Shown here piece by piece: positions 62,961 to 64,000 of a stretch of 64,000 bases of DNA. Location of the stretch: the NCBI GenBank assembly GCA_022606425.2, contig JAHDVF020000582.1, positions 112,247-176,246 on the forward strand, written 5' to 3'. A program made the translations under genes and the position numbers. The notes beneath the pieces were generated by a model. That model was not told where the DNA came from. It made no database searches and saw only the letters and a program-made list of their open reading frames with translations. Position 1 is the first letter of the stretch. Every line of letters starts with the position of its first letter. The stretch comes from Lepidostoma basale (lineage: Eukaryota > Arthropoda > Insecta > Trichoptera > Lepidostomatidae).

Positions 62961-64000
62961 TAATAAAATTAAGTTTATCGACTTGATTACATATGTTTTT
63001 CTTTAAAATAAAATAAAATTATTAATAAAGTGGATATAAACAGTGTTAAAAAGTCTCATTTTAAACTTACAATGGAATTCCACAGTGTGTACGCTTTAAC
63101 CATCAATAAAATTAATGATTTTATATTTGGAGTAAATTAAGAAAATACGTATTTTAAAACGATTTTATATAAAAAAAAGTTTACATTTTAACGTTTATGA
63201 GACTCCAAAGTGCCATCGACCACCAAGGACGGTCAACAAAGAGATGGAAAGAAGGTTGGTCGCCTTCATCACAGGAAGAAAGTTGATGTCCTGCGTAAAC
63301 AGATCCTAAGATCAACAATAAAAATGAGATTTTTGACATTTATTTTATTTGTTATAAGTAACAGGCGGGTATTGAATTTACGTTTTCAAATGGGGAATTC
63401 TGTATGAAAAAACATTTATATTCTATGGAGATGTTATGATATGTAAATAACTTTTTGTGTACCGATGCTTGAGCTATCTCAGCTTCCTGAGATCCACCTT
63501 AAGATAGCCTTGTAGCGCTGATTGATATCCAGACCGCTGCTCCAGGACATTAGAAGCAGCCGGTTTCAGAATCCAAACGCTTTGCCAGTCAGAGATACGG
63601 TAAAGCGTAGGAATTCTAAAACCAGCCGACCCCCGCCACTCCATGCCCTCGCCTGCTTCTGATCCGATTGAAATTGCTCGCATTAATCGGACGCCGTTGT
63701 GTTGCTTTGCTCATTTTGTGCAGTCTCGGATCTCCTCGTGATTAGTTTCACTCGCTTCCGGAGCTAAATCCTTCTGGGTAGGTCGGGAGTGTTTTCTGTT
63801 TATTAGATCCGATGTATAGATTGCGCACAGTGAAAAAAATCCAATAAAACATTTTCTATCGCTCTTACCTTTTATTATTATTTTGTTGATTTAATGTTTC
63901 ATTTAATAAAATTGCTATCGATATAAACATTTTAAATCAGTGTGTGTAAAATACATAAGTAATTTCTTCTACATACGCCATACTTTGTGTTGTTATGATG
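62961..64000. other. unique DNA with a GC-rich island; terminal-repeat start at the edge
   Basis: Positions 63460-63790 are GC-balanced; a 69-codon minus frame (63474-63683) is the best candidate for an unrecognised exon. 63205-63275 has a LINE-B-like scrap (CCACCAAGGACGGTCAACAA, AGAGATGGAAAGAAGGTTGG). The final 40 bases (TTCTTCTACATACGCCATAC) match the start of the 46.3-kb Penelope-like terminal region and continue past the window. Confidence 0.35.

Overview
This window is non-protein-coding eukaryotic DNA, almost certainly from an insect. It is very AT-rich, has no operons or dense genes, and carries a short interstitial run of the insect telomere repeat (CCTAA/TTAGG). It is crowded with degraded non-LTR retrotransposons, tRNA-derived SINEs, Penelope-like pieces and DNA-transposon remains. 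Several of the LINE 3' ends look like ones I associate with moths and butterflies, so Lepidoptera is my best guess, but this is an inference. I see no convincing host protein-coding gene. A few GC-balanced unique stretches (about 4.5, 6.4, 8.4, 31.2, 56.1 and 63.6 kb) are candidates for host exons or regulatory DNA that I cannot identify.

Working family names used below: LINE-A (C-terminal WFGHMER and GRPRKTWHDQI motifs, 3' tail of TTAG repeats) is the commonest, with more than 20 fragments. LINE-B (C-terminal GRPPKRW motif, 3' tail of GAA repeats) includes the only long ORF, a 508-codon reverse transcriptase at 23803-25329 on the minus strand. LINE-C (VQEWTG-type end), LINE-D (31.9 kb) and LINE-E (CR1/jockey-like end, GATTT tail) are present only as 3' fragments. 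SINE-1 has five copies, SINE-2 three, and SINE-A three; SINE-A shares its 3' end with LINE-A. Repeat F is a short element with four copies.

Two DNA transposons have clear boundaries. A 1976-bp element at 13988-15963 has terminal inverted repeats and a perfect 8-bp target duplication, and it splits a LINE-A copy. A 224-bp piggyBac-like MITE lies at 17721-17944 with TTAA on both sides. A mariner-type transposase C-terminus is at 8886-9097.

The most interesting signal is a set of hammerhead-ribozyme-like motifs, many of them arranged as inverted pairs inside foldback elements. All share CUGANGA, one extra base, a perfect or near-perfect stem II, GAAA, a tiny palindromic stem III and a GUC or GUU cleavage site. 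Stem II differs completely in sequence between families while staying paired. Four or five copies keep the whole catalytic core (37899-37944, 48797-48840, 57147-57198 minus, 57207-57257 plus, 60949-60983). One lies directly beside a Penelope-like GIY-YIG endonuclease remnant (38071-38440), which ties the ribozymes to Penelope-like retroelements and their non-autonomous relatives. Nested insertions (28.8, 36.1, 14-16, 53.3 kb) give a relative order of activity.
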